Source of the DNA: JAGPHI01 sp036661035
GTDB lineage: Bacteria > Bacillota > Clostridia > Oscillospirales > Ruminococcaceae
Direction of reading: 5' to 3'
NCBI GenBank assembly: GCA_036661035.1
Contig: JAVWZM010000060.1
Span: 1 to 14,072, forward strand
DNA: 14,072 bases
Below, in pieces: positions 5,512 to 11,628 of this stretch. The notes under the pieces are model-generated. The model made no database searches. It saw nothing but the letters and a program-made list of their open reading frames with translations, and had not been told where the DNA came from. Position 1 is the stretch's first letter, and each line of letters starts with the position of its first letter. The position numbers were made by a program, and so were the translations under genes.

Positions 5512-6351
5512 ATGAAATATATTAATTCTGCCGAGGTGTGGGCTGCAATACCCATACGCGCGGCTAATACACACAAGGGCAGCTATGGCAAGGCAATGGT
5601 GGTTGCAGGCTGTGAGGAATATCGCGGCGCGGCGGCACTTGCGGTTCTGGGTGCGCTGCGTGTGGGCGCAGGGCTTGTAACCCTGGCGGCGGCGGAAACG
5701 GTGATAGCGTCTGTAGCATCGCGCATTTTAGAGGCGACGTTTTTGCCATTGCCCTCAAAGGAGCTTTACGCGCGCATAAAATCGGCAGACGCCACACTGA
5801 TAGGCTGTGGCATGCACGAGAGCGAAGAAACGGCAAATATTGTTTCCTCGGCGCTTGCTGTAAGCGAGGGCACGGTTATCATAGATGCAGGCGGGCTTGG
5901 CAGTATTGCAAGCAAGCTTGATATTTTAAAAACCGCAAATAAACCGCCAATCATCACACCACACCCGGGGGAAATGGCAAAGCTGCTTGGCGTTACCTCC
6001 GCCGAGATAGACGCCCACCGTGAGGACGTAGCAAAGAAATTTGCACAAGAATATAACACTATAGTAGTGCTGAAGGGACATCACACGCTGATTGGCACCC
6101 CAAGGGGCGATGAGTGGCAAAACACCACAGGAAACGCCGGCCTTGCCCGCGGCGGCAGCGGTGATGTGCTGGCAGGCATTATCACAGGCATTTGCGCCCA
6201 AGGCGTAGATGGCGAAACAGCGGCATTGTGCGCAGTATATCTGCATGGCCTTGCGGCGGATTTGTGCGCCGCTCGTCTTTCCATGCAGGGCATGTTGCCC
6301 GAGGATATATTAACGGATTTATGTAATGTTTTCAAAGAAAAGGGCAGATAA
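5512..6351 (+). CDS. nnrD: ADP-dependent NAD(P)H-hydrate dehydratase
   Basis: The 279-residue protein has the ribokinase-like fold of the YjeF C-terminal family. Signatures are HKGSYGK (21-27), TPHPGEM (149-155), and NTTGNAGLARGGSGDVLAG (204-222) with catalytic Asp218. It repairs hydrated NADH and NADPH by ADP-dependent dehydration in the cytoplasm. ATG 5512 is chosen because conserved sequence begins there and AGG lies 10 bases upstream. The frame stays open to an ATG at 5431, but the extra 27 residues look unrelated. Many bacteria fuse this domain to the NAD(P)HX epimerase. Here only the dehydratase is present and no epimerase is in the window. Its 3' end converges on the frameshifted membrane-protein gene, separated only by a weak hairpin. 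Confidence 0.92.
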   Translation: MKYINSAEVWAAIPIRAANTHKGSYGKAMVVAGCEEYRGAAALAVLGALRVGAGLVTLAAAETVIASVASRILEATFLPLPSKELYARIKSADATLIGCGMHESEETANIVSSALAVSEGTVIIDAGGLGSIASKLDILKTANKPPIITPHPGEMAKLLGVTSAEIDAHREDVAKKFAQEYNTIVVLKGHHTLIGTPRGDEWQNTTGNAGLARGGSGDVLAGIITGICAQGVDGETAALCAVYLHGLAADLCAARLSMQGMLPEDILTDLCNVFKEKGR

Positions 6352-6354
6352 AAT

Positions 6355-6400
6355 AAAATACCATTAGTATAATGCACATCTAAAATACAAACGGTATTTT
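6355..6400. terminator. Weak hairpin between convergent genes
   Basis: AAAATACC (6355-6362) pairs perfectly with GGTATTTT (6393-6400) around a 30-base loop. It sits in the 62-base gap between the dehydratase and the end of the membrane-protein gene. The large loop makes efficient termination uncertain. Confidence 0.3.
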
Positions 6401-6413
6401 ATAAAACGGCAAA

Positions 6414-6529
6414 TTATTTTACGAATGTACCCTCTGTTTGCACAAATTTCATGCTTGGGTACACCTTTGCAAGATATTCGTCTGTATAGTGGCTATCGAG
6501 AAAAGTTTCTATAAAGTTTGCAGCAGGGG
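6414..6529 (-). pseudogene. Out-of-frame C-terminal remainder of the ABC-transporter type IV gene
   Basis: Read one frame over from the upstream gene, this stretch encodes AANFIETFLDSHYTDEYLAK then VYPSMKFVQTEGTFVK. From memory this matches the usual C-terminal end of the family (FLDKHF..., YPNMKF). Restoring one C in the CCCC run (plus-strand GGGG at 6526-6529) would join the frames as MPPAANFIETFLD, giving a protein of 235 residues ending at 6414. This part is untranslated if the sequence is correct. Confidence 0.7.
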
Positions 6530-7120
6530 CATGCCGTTTGTACGGCCGTTTTGCCTTGCGACTGCCACGGCGCTGATGCCCATATCGAAAACCATAAATA
6601 TAGCAATAACAATTGTAAGGGGCTTGCCGATGGCGTTTGGTATTTTTTCTATAATATCGCTTAAAAACGGGTAGAAATTGCGGATAAATATCAGCCCCAT
6701 AATGCCCCAGCACACGGCGAAAAACACATTGGTGCGTCCGCCCAGATTAAAAGGTGTATTGCTGTATTCCCAAGAAACGCTGCCAAACGCCAGCTCTTGC
6801 GCAAAGCTGCAAAGCCATTCAAACGCCGCGCCAACCACGGCGCTTGCCGCAAATATTATCACGGCGTTTGCGTTGCGCAGGCGGTAAAGCGTAAGGGTAA
6901 ATAGCACTGCGCCCAAGCCGTAAATTTGATTAAACGGCCCGTATATAAGCCCTTGGCGGTTTACCCATTCGCCGTTTTTGATAAAGGCGAAAACCATTTC
7001 CGCCATATGCCCTACAATGCAGCAGATAAAAAACACCCAAACAATTTTGTAAATATTGTTATCGGCGGCAAAGGATAAGTCCGTGCTTTGAAATTTGCTT
7101 GTATTTGGTTTTTTATTCAT
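6509..7120 (-). CDS. Putative ABC-transporter type IV membrane protein (PF06541/CmpB-like), frameshifted near its C-terminus
   Basis: The 203 residues in frame include about five membrane helices (about 24-47, 60-82, 87-107, 129-149, 164-187). They also carry family signatures: GLIYGPFNQIYGLGAV, FEWLCSF, VSWEYSNTPFNLGGRTN and CWGIMGLIF. The family is annotated as a putative ABC-transporter type IV or DUF1113 protein, and its function is not established. The last residues (LLQTL) are not family-like. The conserved C-terminus continues in the next frame (6414-6529), so one base has been lost in a C run. All membrane helices precede the break, so a truncated product may still insert. Start ATG 7120 has AAAGGA 10 bases upstream. 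The gene diverges from the LUD gene across 137 bases, where no strong promoter is clear. A sequencing or assembly error is a realistic alternative to true mutation. Confidence 0.8.
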   Translation of the reverse strand: MNKKPNTSKFQSTDLSFAADNNIYKIVWVFFICCIVGHMAEMVFAFIKNGEWVNRQGLIYGPFNQIYGLGAVLFTLTLYRLRNANAVIIFAASAVVGAAFEWLCSFAQELAFGSVSWEYSNTPFNLGGRTNVFFAVCWGIMGLIFIRNFYPFLSDIIEKIPNAIGKPLTIVIAIFMVFDMGISAVAVARQNGRTNGMPLLQTL

Positions 7121-7257
7121 AGATAATGCTTCCTTTGATTTTGTAGTTGACGTTTATAATAAATTAACCTATTGCAATTCTTTTAGCAAACTCATACATT
7201 ATACACTATAGCACTTATTATATTTTAAACAATCTGTTAATAAAAGGAGTACTTAAA

Positions 7258-7899
7258 ATGGACAAAAATTTATTCAATCTTGACAAAAAGCGCATAGAGC
7301 GCACAGCCGCTGCTTTAGAAAAGGCAGGCTTTACCACATATTGCACAGATACGGCAAAGGACGCATTAAGCTTAATTGAAAGCCTTGTTCCTCAAAATGC
7401 CATATGCGCCTGCGGAGGCAGCATGTCGCTTTCACAGGCAGGTGTAACCGCGCTTTTGCAAAGCGGAAAATATCAATATCTCGACCGCGCAAGGGAGGGC
7501 ATTACGGCGGAGGAAATAGGCAAGGTGTACCGCGATACCTTTTCGGCAGATTACTATTTTTCAAGCGCAAACGCAGTTACCGAAAACGGCGAAATAGTGA
7601 ACATGGACGGCAACGCAAACCGTGTGGCGGCAATTACCTTTGGCCCTTCCAATGTCATTTTGCTTGTGGGCGCAAATAAAATCGTTAAAAATCAGGACGA
7701 TGCCATAAGGCGCATTAAAGAAGTGGCGGCGCCGGCAAACGCCATGCGCCTTGGCTGCAAAACCCCTTGCGCTGTAACGGGCAAATGCGAGGATTGCCAT
7801 TCGCCGTCATGCATCTGCTGCACCATGACAGTGCAGCGCAATTGTAGGCCGCAGGGCAGAATAAAGGTAATATTGGTAGCGGAGAGCCTTGGGTATTAA
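7258..7899 (+). CDS. LUD-domain lactate utilisation protein (LutC/YkgG-like, DUF162)
   Basis: The 213-residue protein is a stand-alone LUD domain with ACGGSMSLSQAG (51-62), SSANAVTENGEIVNMDGNAN (102-121), VILLVGANKIV (133-143) and the C-terminal KVILVAESLGY. A cysteine-rich stretch (Cys167, 171, 177, 180, 185, 187, 188) could hold a metal or Fe-S cluster, as seen in this clostridial subtype. LutC-type proteins take part in L-lactate oxidation with LutA and LutB. Neither partner is here, so the role in this organism is uncertain. Start ATG 7258 has AAGGAG 8 bases upstream. The -35/-10 is unclear; TTAGCA-18-TATAGC near 7182-7211 is possible. A hairpin at 7939-7970 with a T-rich tail ends the transcript. 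It is probably monocistronic and cytoplasmic. Confidence 0.88.
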   Translation: MDKNLFNLDKKRIERTAAALEKAGFTTYCTDTAKDALSLIESLVPQNAICACGGSMSLSQAGVTALLQSGKYQYLDRAREGITAEEIGKVYRDTFSADYYFSSANAVTENGEIVNMDGNANRVAAITFGPSNVILLVGANKIVKNQDDAIRRIKEVAAPANAMRLGCKTPCAVTGKCEDCHSPSCICCTMTVQRNCRPQGRIKVILVAESLGY

Positions 7900-7938
7900 A
7901 GCAATATGCTGCGTAAATTTATGCCGTTATAATAAAAT

Positions 7939-7984
7939 GCCAAGGTATTCTCGGCATAGAACACCTTGGCGCAATTTTTGTTTT
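7939..7984 (+). terminator. Terminator of the LUD gene
   Basis: GCCAAGGT (7939-7946) pairs perfectly with ACCTTGGC (7963-7970), with an inner TTCT/AGAA extension. It is followed by GCAATTTTTGTTTT. It lies 40 bases after the stop codon. Confidence 0.75.
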
Positions 7985-8098
7985 AGGGGCGGCTACCTCA
8001 ACATGTGATAAGTAGTCCTTATTTTATGGGGGCTACCTAAACAATTGACAAAGAACACTTGTTTTAGGGGTGGCTATCCCAACATTTGACAAAGAGCC
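7981..8098. repeat. Three degenerate tandem repeats, period about 40 bases
   Basis: Units begin at 7981, 8022 and 8062. Each follows the pattern TTTTAGGGG, then GGCTACC, then an AACA/TTGACAAAGA block. Units 2 and 3 agree best in TTGACAAAGA; unit 1 has diverged to GTGATAAGTA. On the minus strand each reads roughly TTTGTCAA...TGTT...GGTAGCC. Clustered repeats of this kind occur at the ends of IS21-family elements. No istA or istB gene is present, so a solo IS end is only a suggestion. No open reading frame fits. Confidence 0.6.
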
Positions 8099-8103
8099 TT
8101 TTA

Positions 8104-8144
8104 GAACAAACAAAAAGAGCTGCTTTTTTAAAAGCAGCTCTTTT
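8104..8144 (-). terminator. Terminator of 6S RNA
   Basis: AAAAGAGCTGC (8113-8123) pairs with GCAGCTCTTTT (8134-8144), with additional T-A pairs in the middle. On the minus strand it is followed by TTTTTGTTTGTT. The plus-strand tail is shorter, so the main direction is minus. Confidence 0.8.
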
Positions 8145-8313
8145 CAATTGTAAAATAAACCCGCCTTGCCGTCTGCAGCCAATCAAAACCTACCCAAATG
8201 GTAGGTGGGTGCCCTGCAATATGTTTTGCGCTCCCTACATCCGCCACAGCACAGAGGCCGCGGTGGGAGGTCTGCAGTTCGCATATCGACATACGGGCTC
8301 CCGGTGAATGATT
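8110..8313 (-). ncRNA. ssrS: 6S RNA (RNA polymerase regulator)
   Basis: The minus strand from about 8313 to the terminator at 8144-8104 gives a transcript of about 200 bases. It folds in the 6S manner: a closing region, a large central bubble, and an apical arm (CTGCA/TGCAG, CTCCC/GGGAG, CCGC/GCGG). The 3' side of the bubble carries the small hairpin ACCTACC-ATTT-GGGTAGGT followed by TTTTGATTGGCTGC, comparable to the E. coli 6S bubble hairpin. 6S RNA mimics an open promoter, binds sigma-A RNA polymerase and damps transcription in stationary phase. Promoter, length and terminator fit an independent gene. Overlapping open frames on both strands (for example 8128-8451 minus) look non-coding. Identification rests on structure and recalled consensus, not on a covariance search. 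Confidence 0.72.
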
Positions 8314-8319
8314 AGTAGG

Positions 8320-8348
8320 ATTATATAAGGCTGCAACAAATCGAACAA
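8320..8348 (-). promoter_or_regulatory. Promoter of 6S RNA
   Basis: On the minus strand, TTGTTC (8348-8343), a 17-base spacer and a perfect TATAAT (8325-8320) predict a start at A8313. Confidence 0.75.
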
Positions 8349-8369
8349 GGCAGGATATACGCGCGTTTG

Positions 8370-8420
8370 TGCGCAAAGATGTGCTGATATGGCAATGTGC
8401 GCACATATTGCTATTGCGCA
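8370..8420. promoter_or_regulatory. Cluster of three TGCGCA palindromes upstream of the 6S promoter
   Basis: TGCGCA occurs at 8370-8375, 8398-8403 and 8415-8420. The middle copy is extended to TGTGCGCACA within a GCAA...TTGC hairpin. All lie upstream of the 6S -35 on the minus strand. They may be an operator array or just hairpin DNA. Confidence 0.3.
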
Positions 8421-8506
8421 TAAAATTGCTCCGAGAGGGAATATATAGCAAACTGCGCTCTTCTTAAAGCATCTACATGCTAAGGAAAGCTGCTATATTA
8501 TTATTG
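8418..8506 (-). repeat. Structured element copy B (about 89 bases)
   Basis: On the minus strand it runs from CAATAATAATATAGC at the DUF1292 stop codon, through TTTGCTATATATTCCCTC (8452-8435), to CAATTTTATGC. It aligns end to end with copy A at 8965-9055, differing by a 2-base TA indel and scattered changes, many of them transitions. Its arms ATATAGC and GCTATAT enclose a long imperfect hairpin: GCTTT-CTTA-GCAT, loop gtag, ATGC-TAAG-AGAGC. It ends 70 bases before the 6S -35. Confidence 0.65.
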
Positions 8507-8824
8507 CAGAATATCGCCTGTGTCGATATCGTAAACATCTGAAAGACGCTCTGCAAACATGGTGGCAATTTCGTCTAGCTCGTCATCGTCTTCGACCACG
8601 TCAAGGTATTCCTCGCCGTCGTCTTCGCCAACGCGCATAATTACAAGCTCGGCATCTTCCTCAAGGCTACCGCCCTCGGAATAAGGCACTACTGCCAAAT
8701 ATCTTATGTCGTTATAATCCGCAGCGTCGATTACCTCAAAGCTAAATTCCTTGCCGTCCTCATCGGAAAGCGTAAGAATATCGGGTGTGTAGTCGTCGTC
8801 TAACAGCTCGTCGTTGTCCTGCAT
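8501..8824 (-). CDS. DUF1292 family protein (YrzB-like)
   Basis: This is a small, strongly acidic 107-residue protein. The DUF1292 core is at about residues 14-65 (DILTLSDEDGKEFSFEVID, then YLAVVPYSEG). A very acidic tail (GEDDGEEYLDVVEDDDELDE, continuing IATMFAERLSDV) follows. DUF1292 proteins are widespread in Firmicutes and have no assigned function. No signal peptide or membrane helix is seen, so it should be cytoplasmic. Start ATG 8824 has AAGGAG 7 bases upstream and a near-ideal promoter at 8863-8891. In many Clostridia this gene sits in a cluster near alaS and ruvX; here it stands alone. Its stop codon lies inside structured element B, and element A lies upstream on the opposite strand, so the gene is bracketed by inverted copies. 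Confidence 0.85.
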   Translation of the reverse strand: MQDNDELLDDDYTPDILTLSDEDGKEFSFEVIDAADYNDIRYLAVVPYSEGGSLEEDAELVIMRVGEDDGEEYLDVVEDDDELDEIATMFAERLSDVYDIDTGDILQ

Positions 8825-8862
8825 TTGCGTTCTCCTTAAAATTAGTATTTGTTTCTACTTAG

Positions 8863-8891
8863 ATTTTATCCAATATTAAGCTGTTCGTCAA
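8863..8891 (-). promoter_or_regulatory. Promoter of the DUF1292 gene
   Basis: On the minus strand, TTGACG (8891-8886), a 17-base spacer and TAAAAT (8868-8863) lie 40 bases before the start codon. Confidence 0.75.
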
Positions 8892-8959
8892 GCGATATAA
8901 TCATATTTTAAAAAAATGTTTTAAGTTTATCTTTTATTCAATATTTTTTCTTTGTTTTG

Positions 8960-8968
8960 TGGTACAAT
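8960..8968 (+). promoter_or_regulatory. Extended -10 promoter for the cyclophilin lipoprotein gene
   Basis: TGGTACAAT gives a TGn extension plus TACAAT (8963-8968), with a weak TTCAAT -35 near 8937. A transcript from about 8975 would begin at the base of structured element A and have a leader of about 130 bases. Confidence 0.5.
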
Positions 8969-9055
8969 AATAATATATAGCTGCTTACTTTGACGTGTGA
9001 AACTTTCAAATAAAGTACAATTTGCTATATATTCCCTCGCTGGGCGATTTTATGC
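8965..9055 (+). repeat. Structured element copy A (about 91 bases), in the leader of the lipoprotein gene
   Basis: AATATATAGC (8972-8981) pairs perfectly with GCTATATATT (9024-9033) and encloses a hairpin (ACTTT with AAAGT). Then come CCC-TCGCT-GGG and ATTTTATGC. The 18 bases TTTGCTATATATTCCCTC (9021-9038) are identical to copy B. A further possible stem joins TGCCAAAA (9053-9060) to TTTTGGCA (9079-9086), just before the ribosome site. It could be a cis-acting RNA leader or a dispersed repeat. Confidence 0.65.
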
Positions 9056-9106
9056 CAAAAGTCTATAAAGCTATGTTTTTTTGGCAAAAGCATTGGAGGC
9101 ACTTAT

Positions 9107-9826
9107 ATGCGTAAAAATATTCTAGCCGTTTTATCGGCGATTATTCTTTTAGCCTTGCCCTTGGCAGCGTGTACAGATAAGGCGGAAGGCGGCTCCGCAC
9201 CCAAAAAGCGCAGCAAGGTAGATAGCACCGTCTTGCAGTTTACACCGCCTGCGGATACAGATATTACCGTGGTGATATCCACATCTCTCGGCGATATAAA
9301 GGCAGTGCTGTATAAAGACGAGGCGCCTCAGGGCGTGGAAAACTTTGTGGGGCTGGCACAAAAAGGATATTATAATAACACAACCTTTCATCGTGTGGTA
9401 AAGGATTTTGTAATACAGGGCGGCGACGATACCGCCACAGGCACAGGCGGCACAACTATATGGAACGGCACTCCCTTTGCGGTAGAGGTGTCGGATAAGC
9501 TGCACCACTATTCGGGCGCCCTTTCCTACGCGCGCATACCAAACGACAGAAACAGCAACACCAGCCAGTTTTTTATAGTGCAAACTCCGCAAGGCTCGGT
9601 GGATAAGGCTATGCAGGAAAAGCTTGCGGCAAACGGCGTGGGCGAGGACGTGGTGAAAACATATGCCAAGGCAGGCGGCGCGCCATATATGGACGGCGAA
9701 TACACCGTGTTTGGGCAGGTGTACGAGGGCATGGATATTGTGGACAAAATAGCCAATGTAGAAGTAAACGGCGAAGCACCAAAAGAGCCGGTAACGGTTT
9801 TAAGCGTTACGGTTACAGGGGCATAG
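9107..9826 (+). CDS. Cyclophilin-type peptidyl-prolyl isomerase, lipoprotein
   Basis: The 239-residue protein begins with a lipoprotein signal peptide: basic MRKN, a hydrophobic stretch, and lipobox LAAC with Cys22. This predicts export and anchoring on the outer face of the membrane. The cyclophilin domain spans about 52-237. It includes TTFHRVVKDFVIQGGD (92-107), supplying the expected Arg96, Phe101 and Gln104, and NTSQFFIVQT (151-160). An insertion at about 162-195 separates NTSQFFI from YTVFGQV, where compact bacterial cyclophilins have a short loop. The enzyme catalyses cis-trans isomerisation of prolyl bonds in exported proteins. Start ATG 9107 has GGAGG 7 bases upstream. Its leader contains structured element A. 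A bulged hairpin without a T tract (9840-9873) follows the stop, so read-through into cls is possible. Confidence 0.92.
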   Translation: MRKNILAVLSAIILLALPLAACTDKAEGGSAPKKRSKVDSTVLQFTPPADTDITVVISTSLGDIKAVLYKDEAPQGVENFVGLAQKGYYNNTTFHRVVKDFVIQGGDDTATGTGGTTIWNGTPFAVEVSDKLHHYSGALSYARIPNDRNSNTSQFFIVQTPQGSVDKAMQEKLAANGVGEDVVKTYAKAGGAPYMDGEYTVFGQVYEGMDIVDKIANVEVNGEAPKEPVTVLSVTVTGA

Positions 9827-9941
9827 CGCATAAATAAGCATGCAAGATGCGGCATAAGGCAAAACATCTGCAAGCAACGTGCAAAACAAAATATTGCTTT
9901 GCGCTAATAATTAATCATTATAAAGTGGGGGGGCGTTTTAT

Positions 9942-11480
9942 TTGAAAAGGGTTTGGAGGTTCATTTTTTCACGTACGTTTTTCTTTGGATTAATGGCACT
10001 GGTGCAGCTGGCTGTATTTACCGTATTGGTAATGTTTTTCAGCAAAATAGGCGCTTATACTTACACCATTTTCAATATTCTTGCGGTTTTAATTGTTGTG
10101 GGTGTGGCGGAGAAGGACGATATCAACCCTGCGTATAAAATTACATGGATATTACTTGTTGTAGCATTGCCTTTTTCGGGAGTGCTGTTTTACATATTGT
10201 TTGGCTCCCGCGGTATCAACCCGAAAAAAGCTAAGCAATTGGCAAAAATCGAACAAAACGTATCTGCGGCTATGATAAATAGCGGCGAGGTGTCGGCCGA
10301 AACCGAAAATACGGACAAATCCTTTGCGCGCTGCACACATTATCTTTCCACAGTGGCATCTGCGCCACTTTATCCCAATACTCAAAGCGAGTATCTGCCA
10401 TGGGGCGAAGTGTTTTTTGAAAGATTTTTACAAGAGGTCGGTAAGGCGGAAAAATCTATTTTCATGGAATATTTCATTATAGAGGACGGCATAATGTGGG
10501 ACAAAACTCTGGAGCTGCTTACAAGCAAAGCGGCACAGGGCGTAGATGTGCGCATAATATACGACAGCTTCGGCTGCATTGTTACCTTGCCCGACAGATA
10601 TGAGGACAAGCTGCGCAAGCTTGGCATTAAATGCGAGATATTTAACCCGTTGCGCTTTTCTGTAAGGCCCTCGGATTATTCAATGCTCAACCACCGCGAC
10701 CACCGCAAAATTACCGTAATAGACGGTGAGGTGGGCTTTACGGGGGGAGTAAACTTTGCCGACGAATATATCAACGCCACCAACCCCTATGGCAAATGGA
10801 AAGACACCGCCCTTATGCTGAAAGGCCCCGGCGTGTATTCCCTTACGGTTACTTTCTTGAAAATGTGGGATTTTATCACAAAATCTCAAACTAAATACAC
10901 CCAGTACATACCCAAAACCTCCTTTGAGGCAGACGGCTATGTGCAGCCCTATTGCGATTCGCCTATAGACAACGAAACAGTATCGGAATACACTTATCTC
11001 AATGTTTTACAGCGCGCGCAGGACTATGTGTATATCGCCACACCCTATCTTGTAATAGACAACGAAATGCTTACTGCCTTGTGCCTTGCGGCTAAAAGCG
11101 GTATAGATGTGCGGCTTATCACGCCGGGCGTACCCGATAAATGGTACGTGTATTACGTTACCCAAAGCTATTATCCTGCCCTTATTAAAGCAGGCGTGCG
11201 CATATTTGAATATCAGCCGGGCTTTATCCATGCAAAGATGTATGTAAGCGACGACAAGGTGGCAATAGTGGGCAGTGCAAACATGGATTATCGCAGCCTA
11301 TATCTGCATTTTGAAAATTGCTGTGCATTTTACGGTGGGCATATGGCAACAGATGTTTGCGAGGATTTGCGCCTTACTATGTCGCAAAGCCGAGAGGTTT
11401 CATTAGAAGATACCAAAAAAACGCCAATCCATAAGCGCATCATGCAAATAGCCCTTAGGTTTATCGCGCCGCTGATGTAA
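9942..11480 (+). CDS. cls: Cardiolipin synthase (two-HKD phospholipase D family)
   Basis: The 512-residue protein has two or three N-terminal membrane helices (about 11-33, 39-56, 66-88) typical of the PLDc_N region. Two phospholipase D domains follow, each with an HxKx4D motif: His254/Lys256/Asp261 (HRKITVID, then GG..FADEY) and His430/Lys432/Asp437 (HAKMYVSDD, then GSANMDYRS). Both motifs are intact. It joins two phosphatidylglycerol molecules to make cardiolipin and glycerol at the inner membrane face. Length matches the family. Translation starts at TTG, preceded 8 bases upstream by an unusual G7 run that can act as the ribosome site. It is 115 bases downstream of the lipoprotein gene, and no strong promoter is seen in the gap. 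A MITE-like insertion lies just past its stop. Confidence 0.94.
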   Translation: MKRVWRFIFSRTFFFGLMALVQLAVFTVLVMFFSKIGAYTYTIFNILAVLIVVGVAEKDDINPAYKITWILLVVALPFSGVLFYILFGSRGINPKKAKQLAKIEQNVSAAMINSGEVSAETENTDKSFARCTHYLSTVASAPLYPNTQSEYLPWGEVFFERFLQEVGKAEKSIFMEYFIIEDGIMWDKTLELLTSKAAQGVDVRIIYDSFGCIVTLPDRYEDKLRKLGIKCEIFNPLRFSVRPSDYSMLNHRDHRKITVIDGEVGFTGGVNFADEYINATNPYGKWKDTALMLKGPGVYSLTVTFLKMWDFITKSQTKYTQYIPKTSFEADGYVQPYCDSPIDNETVSEYTYLNVLQRAQDYVYIATPYLVIDNEMLTALCLAAKSGIDVRLITPGVPDKWYVYYVTQSYYPALIKAGVRIFEYQPGFIHAKMYVSDDKVAIVGSANMDYRSLYLHFENCCAFYGGHMATDVCEDLRLTMSQSREVSLEDTKKTPIHKRIMQIALRFIAPLM

Positions 11481-11489
11481 TATTATTTG

Positions 11490-11620
11490 AAAATCAATAT
11501 AGAAAAGTGCAAAACGTAGGTTTTTGGTGGTTAATAATTTTATTTAATACAATTTTATTGTAGGTAACGGTTTTGACCGTTCCGCCCTTATAGGCTTTGC
11601 ACTTCTCTAAAATCAATATA
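11490..11620. mobile_element. MITE-like insertion with 12-base direct repeats
   Basis: AAAATCAATATA occurs at 11490-11501 and again at 11609-11620, flanking 107 bases. The ends of that insert are 18-base imperfect inverted repeats (15 of 18 matching): AGAAAAGTGCAAAAC... at 11501-11518 and ...GCTTTGCACTTCTCT at 11591-11608. This is the layout of a non-autonomous element with target-site duplication; 10-12-base duplications are known for some IS4-related elements. Inside are a small perfect hairpin (AACGGT-TTTG-ACCGTT) and a promoter-like TTGGTG-18-TACAAT pointing toward tetR. The alternative is a regulatory palindrome pair. Confidence 0.5.
11531..11563 (+). promoter_or_regulatory. Promoter-like sequence inside the MITE-like insert
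   Basis: TTGGTG, an 18-base AT-rich spacer and TACAAT point toward tetR. A second TATAAT (11617-11622) lies only 6 bases before the tetR GTG and spans the direct-repeat junction. Confidence 0.4.
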
Positions 11621-11628
11621 ATAATGAG

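Noticed and set aside
6509..6540. Programmed -1 frameshift in the ABC-transporter type IV gene
   Set aside because: There is only a CCCC run, with no X_XXY_YYZ slippery site and no obvious downstream pseudoknot. Simple base loss is the more economical explanation.
7981..8098. CRISPR array
   Set aside because: The three units are degenerate across their whole length with no unique spacers, and there are no cas genes.
8128..8451. Minus-strand 107-residue open frame
   Set aside because: It runs across the 6S promoter and RNA, and has no ribosome site or protein-like composition. The RNA explanation fits better.
9827..9941. Terminator and promoter between the lipoprotein gene and cls
   Set aside because: The bulged hairpin lacks a T tract, and TTGCTT-19-TATAAA is too poorly spaced to call a promoter.
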